In this document: positions 8,744 through 11,148 of the stretch, piece after piece
Layout of the letters: every line of letters starts with the position of its first letter
How positions within the stretch are numbered: the first letter of the stretch is position 1
Assembly (NCBI GenBank): GCA_003105305.1
Contig: PQAQ01000258.1
Span: forward strand, 1-11,148
DNA: 11,148 nt
From: Candidatus Methylomirabilota bacterium
Lineage (GTDB): Bacteria; Methylomirabilota; Methylomirabilia; Methylomirabilales; Methylomirabilaceae
Direction: 5' to 3'
Made by a program: the position numbers and the translations under genes
The notes under the pieces: generated by a model
Seen by the model: the letters and a program-made list of their open reading frames with translations, nothing else
Databases searched by the model: none
Told to the model about the DNA's origin: nothing

Positions 8744-9390
8744 ACCCGATATCGGTCCTCATTGTTGACGACTCCACTCACTTCCGAGAAGAACTTCGAA
8801 TGGCGTTGGCTCAAGAGGCGGCCATTTCCGTAGTGGGAACAGTAGACGGCCGGCAGGCAGCCGACATGGCGGAAGCCGTTCGGCCGGATATCCTGCTCTT
8901 GACCGCGAACAAGCCCGGGCGGATGGCGCTTGATATGCTTTCCATGATTCGTCAGCGATTACCTGACACCCGCGTGTTGATTCTCTCCGAAGAGGCCGAC
9001 GAGGAGTTCATAGACAACGCCTTACAGTTGGGCGCCAAGGGATGTGTGGCGATAACCGCCAACCATAAGGATCTCGTAAAAGCCATACAGACGATTGATG
9101 CTGGAGAGGTGTGGGTGGGGCGCAAGCTGTTGGCCGGTGTCCTGGACCGCCTGCGTCGGAAAACGCAAGAGTTGGATCACCCATTCCCGGAGACCCGGGG
9201 TACCCTGACAAGCCGAGAGCAAGAGGTCGTAGGGTGGGTCATTCAGGGCCTGACCAACAAACAGATTGCCGCTCGACTCGGGATCAGCGACAAGACCGTT
9301 AAGTCTCATATTAGCAATATTTTCAGTAAGTTAAAGATCAACAGACGATTACAACTCGCCCTACATGGTTTCCTGGAGCAGGCGGATTAA
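8740..9390 (+). CDS. NarL/LuxR-family response regulator with degenerate receiver
   Basis: The 216-aa product is a DNA-binding transcription regulator with the NarL/FixJ layout: a receiver at about 4-120, a linker, and a LuxR-type helix-turn-helix at about 155-210. The HTH is textbook (LTSREQEVVGWVIQGLTNKQ, then IAARLGISDKTVKSHISNIF). The receiver keeps the acidic pair (LIVDDS, Asp10-Asp11) and the Thr/Ser switch position (LILS, Ser83). However, the phospho-acceptor Asp is Thr55 (PDILLLTANKPG where PDxxLLDxxMPG is usual), and the conserved Lys of GAxGYLLK is Ile105 (GAKGCVAI). Normal phosphorylation is therefore unlikely. The GTG at 8740 was preferred because GAGAGGG lies just upstream and it begins right at the receiver fold; TTG at 8692 would add 16 residues. 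No histidine kinase is in the window. The neighbour downstream, 153 bp away, is the FecR-domain gene, a plausible target. Confidence 0.92.
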   Translation: MNPISVLIVDDSTHFREELRMALAQEAAISVVGTVDGRQAADMAEAVRPDILLLTANKPGRMALDMLSMIRQRLPDTRVLILSEEADEEFIDNALQLGAKGCVAITANHKDLVKAIQTIDAGEVWVGRKLLAGVLDRLRRKTQELDHPFPETRGTLTSREQEVVGWVIQGLTNKQIAARLGISDKTVKSHISNIFSKLKINRRLQLALHGFLEQAD

Positions 9391-9472
9391 CCGCTTGCCT
9401 GTCGTCCTCCCATTCTGACCCTTTCTGCCTGTAGTCCTAGGCCGTTTTTCTCAAGTTAATCCGCCATATGGC
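9381..9472. promoter_or_regulatory. Repeat-rich putative operator region upstream of the FecR-domain gene
   Basis: Three ordered elements lie between the regulator and the next promoter. A perfect 11-bp inverted repeat pairs GGCGGATTAAC (9381-9391, covering the regulator stop) with GTTAATCCGCC (9455-9465). A 13-bp direct repeat occurs as TGCCTGTCGTCCT (9396-9408) and TGCCTGTAGTCCT (9426-9438), 30 bp apart with one mismatch. A perfect palindrome GCCATATGGC (9463-9472) ends 3 bp before the -35. They may bind the adjacent LuxR-type regulator; the inverted repeat might instead help end the regulator transcript, though its 63-nt loop makes this less likely. Confidence 0.4.
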
Positions 9473-9475
9473 CGA

Positions 9476-9504
9476 TTGACGAATAGACCTCACGCTCCTA
9501 TTCT
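9476..9504 (+). promoter_or_regulatory. Sigma70-type promoter of the FecR-domain gene
   Basis: TTGACG (9476-9481) and TATTCT (9499-9504) are 17 bp apart. Transcription would start near 9511, about 33 nt before the ATG. GGAGGG (9533-9538) is well placed as Shine-Dalgarno. Confidence 0.55.
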
Positions 9505-9543
9505 ATTGGCAGAAAGAAAAGGTGTAGAGCGTGGAGGGAACCT

Positions 9544-10941
9544 ATGTCTGGGCAAATCAGGGATCGTCGAGAGGAAGGAAAGGCTTCTTTCGTACATTTT
9601 TTATCGTCGAGAATGAGAGAGGGGGTGGCGGCAATGTTCGCGCCAGGCGCAGGACATACAAGATGTAGGGGTGGAATTGCAGCGGCGTTCCTCGTGATTG
9701 TCTTGTCGGTGATCGCGTCGACGGCGATAGCCGGCACACCCCTGTTCAATCGACTGCTGGGCGAAGTTCGTGGCACGGCGCCGGCGCAGGTGTCTGTTGA
9801 CGGACACCAATGGATTTCGCTGGGCTCGGGAACGCTTCCCGTGCTCGACAAGATGGCGATCAGGGCCAGATCTGGGGTGTTTGCCCTGACCCTGACCGAC
9901 GGCAGTCGGCTGGAAGCCAGTCCGACGACCGAGTTGGCCGTGTCGCGGATGGATTCGTCCACAATCGTACGGGTAACAAAGGGTAATGTACTGTTCAGAT
10001 TGCGTCCCGCTTCATCTGCGCGGATCGCGACGCCTGGGGGTGTCATTTACGCCGCCGCATGGAGTGACCGTTCTGATCGAATCCCGGCTGCCCGCGTCAG
10101 CGCGACCGCGCAAGATCATCGCGATACTCTTGGCGTCATGACGGTTCCACGGGTGGGGGCGCCCAGGGTTCGCATCGTGTCCGGTGAGGCGGTGATGATC
10201 TCACAGAACGGCGCCGTTACAGAACGGTTGCGGGACGGACAGGTGCGGACATTCTCCGCTCAATTGTCCGGGACGGTCCCATTGAAGCAGTATGCAGCCG
10301 CGCAACCCGGTGGAGGGCAGGCCCTTCCGCCGACTGATCCGCCCAGCGGCGCGCCAAAGGCTGAGCATGTCTGGGCATGGCATGCCTCCTATCCTCAGCA
10401 GGTTCAGGGCGGATGGCAGGAGGTGAGGCTCGGCATGCCGCCAACAGCGCCGCCTCCGCCGGAGCAAGAGGTGCGCGAGGGCTTTGCGTGGGCGTGGAAG
10501 GATCAATGGGTAATCGCTAAGCGAGAGTGCGGGCAGTTCGCGTCGTTCCGCCGAGCCTCCAGCGAGGAAGCCAAGCTCCCGCCGCCGACCAATCCGCCGT
10601 CTCAAGCGCCAAAGGAGGAGCACGTGTGGGCATGGCATCCGTCAAATCCGCCGGAGGTCTGGGGGGGATGGCAGGAGGTGCAACTCGGCTCTCCGCCGGC
10701 CGATCCGCCTCGGCCCGATCAGGAGCTGTATAGGGACTTTACCTGGGCGTGGGAAGAGAGGCCTGAAAAACGATGGGTCGTGGTTGAGGAGTGCGGTCTG
10801 GCTGCAGCATTCTTTGTTCCGGCAGGAGGGATTGCAGGGGTCGTGATCGGCGGGACGACGGTCGGCGCCATGAGCGTGGTTCCCGCGACCTTGACGAGCG
10901 GCGGGAGCACACCGGTGGCCAGCGACGTGGCTCCGAAATAG
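9544..10941 (+). CDS. Secreted FecR-domain protein with Trp/Pro-rich WAW repeats
   Basis: The 465-aa product has an N-terminal hydrophobic segment (about 44-63, IAAAFLVIVLSVIASTAIA) with a possible cleavage after AIA (residue 63). A FecR-like beta domain (about 70-240) includes VLDKMAIRARSGVFALTLTD, GSRLEASPTTELAV, VTKGNVLFRL and IATPGGVIYA, the usual pattern of secreted FecR proteins. Two copies of a ~70-residue Pro/Trp-rich repeat follow (261-330 and 345-418). The tail at about 423-447 is hydrophobic and Gly-rich (PAGGIAGVVIGGTTVGA), perhaps membrane-inserting. Classical FecR proteins are anti-sigma regulators, but no ECF sigma factor or TonB receptor is nearby, so an envelope structural or binding role is as likely. 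The ATG at 9544 has GGAGGG at 5-nt spacing; ATG at 9634, with AGGGGG 8 nt upstream, would give a more ordinary signal peptide. The function of the repeats is unknown to me. Confidence 0.82.
   Translation: MSGQIRDRREEGKASFVHFLSSRMREGVAAMFAPGAGHTRCRGGIAAAFLVIVLSVIASTAIAGTPLFNRLLGEVRGTAPAQVSVDGHQWISLGSGTLPVLDKMAIRARSGVFALTLTDGSRLEASPTTELAVSRMDSSTIVRVTKGNVLFRLRPASSARIATPGGVIYAAAWSDRSDRIPAARVSATAQDHRDTLGVMTVPRVGAPRVRIVSGEAVMISQNGAVTERLRDGQVRTFSAQLSGTVPLKQYAAAQPGGGQALPPTDPPSGAPKAEHVWAWHASYPQQVQGGWQEVRLGMPPTAPPPPEQEVREGFAWAWKDQWVIAKRECGQFASFRRASSEEAKLPPPTNPPSQAPKEEHVWAWHPSNPPEVWGGWQEVQLGSPPADPPRPDQELYRDFTWAWEERPEKRWVVVEECGLAAAFFVPAGGIAGVVIGGTTVGAMSVVPATLTSGGSTPVASDVAPK
10324..10797 (+). repeat. Two tandem copies of a Trp/Pro-rich ~70-residue coding repeat
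   Basis: Copy 1 spans 10324-10533 (residues 261-330) and copy 2 spans 10576-10797 (345-418), with a 14-residue charged linker between. Shared features in order are LPP..PP, APK.EHVWAWH.S.P, GGWQEV.LG.PP..PP, QE, F.WAW, WV and ECG. Each copy reads as two half-units, each a Pro-rich lead followed by a WAW core, so there are four WAW motifs. Each copy has one Cys, in ECG. Confidence 0.85.
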
Positions 10942-10975
10942 GCGGGACACCCCGAAAATAATGAAGGATTGTACG

Positions 10976-11148
10976 ATGGCAGGCTGGAGGATCGTATCCG
11001 GTAAGGACGCGGTCGCCGTTATCCCGGTTCTGTTGTTCGGCGCGATGGTGGTGCTGGTTGCCTCGGGTTGCGCGACGAGCTCAGGGGTGTCAAAGACCGA
11101 GGCCCTCATCGCCAACATGAGCCGTGACGAGAGCCGGGATAATTTAGC
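10976..11148 (+). CDS. Putative lipoprotein, 3'-truncated by window edge
   Basis: The ATG at 10976 has AAGGA (10964-10968) 7 nt upstream; another in-frame ATG at 10961 lacks a ribosome-binding site. The frame stays open to the right edge (57 complete codons). A signal peptide with a hydrophobic core (about residues 12-30, PVLLFGAMVVLVASGC) ends at a likely lipidated Cys32. Ala at +2 suggests the outer membrane. The mature part begins ATSSGVSKTEALIANMSRDE and is too short to classify. It starts 34 bp after the stop of the FecR-domain gene with no evident terminator or promoter between, so the two are probably one operon. Confidence 0.65.
   Translation, partial: MAGWRIVSGKDAVAVIPVLLFGAMVVLVASGCATSSGVSKTEALIANMSRDESRDNL

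Noticed and set aside
10642..11118. Minus-strand open frame of 158 codons across the FecR-gene end and the lipoprotein start
   Set aside because: It is antisense to a well-supported repeat region and to a lipoprotein signal peptide with its own Shine-Dalgarno, and has no domain signature.
1..11148. CRISPR arrays, tRNA or rRNA genes, insertion sequences with transposase, phage or toxin-antitoxin genes
   Set aside because: No regularly spaced repeats, cloverleaf-like segments, transposase or integrase motifs, or small paired toxin-antitoxin ORFs were seen.

Overview
The window is GC-rich (about 60% by eye) and comes from a diderm (Gram-negative) bacterium. It encodes an inner-membrane cellulose synthase, a large YdbH/AsmA-like envelope protein, two lipoproteins and a secreted FecR-domain protein. 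Nothing in the sequence fixes the taxon. The mix would fit NC10/Methylomirabilota, Nitrospirota or deltaproteobacteria-like lineages, and this is only an impression.

Layout, left to right. (1) 1-2450, minus strand: a GT2 cellulose synthase catalytic subunit with a C-terminal PilZ domain. Its TGA overlaps the ATG of a membrane-anchored, TPR-like protein that runs off the left edge (ATGA overlap). (2) 2571-4520, plus strand: acetyl-CoA synthetase (acs), divergent from the cellulose synthase across a short intergenic region with a recognisable promoter. (3) 4567-4655: an 89-bp palindromic interspersed repeat between two convergent genes. (4) 4707-8406, minus strand: a two-gene operon of a YdbH-like AsmA-superfamily protein followed by a lipoprotein with a C-terminal DUF1318 (YdbL) domain. 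The E. coli ydbH-ynbE-ydbL module appears here as two genes, with YnbE-like and YdbL-like parts in one polypeptide. (5) 8407-8739: an AT-richer divergent intergenic region with promoters for both directions and a tiny leader ORF. (6) 8740-9390, plus strand: a NarL/LuxR-type response regulator lacking the phospho-acceptor Asp and the conserved Lys of its receiver. (7) 9391-9543: a regulatory stretch with a direct repeat, an inverted repeat, a palindrome and a good sigma70-like promoter. (8) 9544-10941, plus strand: a secreted FecR-domain protein with two copies of a Trp/Pro-rich ~70-residue repeat (four WAW units) and a Gly-rich hydrophobic tail. (9) 10976 to the right edge: the start of a lipoprotein gene, probably in the same operon.

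The theme is envelope biology: c-di-GMP-controlled exopolysaccharide synthesis, lipid transport to the outer membrane, and a surface or periplasmic FecR-type protein next to an atypical regulator. acs is the one central-metabolism gene. The least familiar parts are the FecR/WAW-repeat protein with its adjacent degenerate response regulator, and the fused YnbE-YdbL-like lipoprotein.
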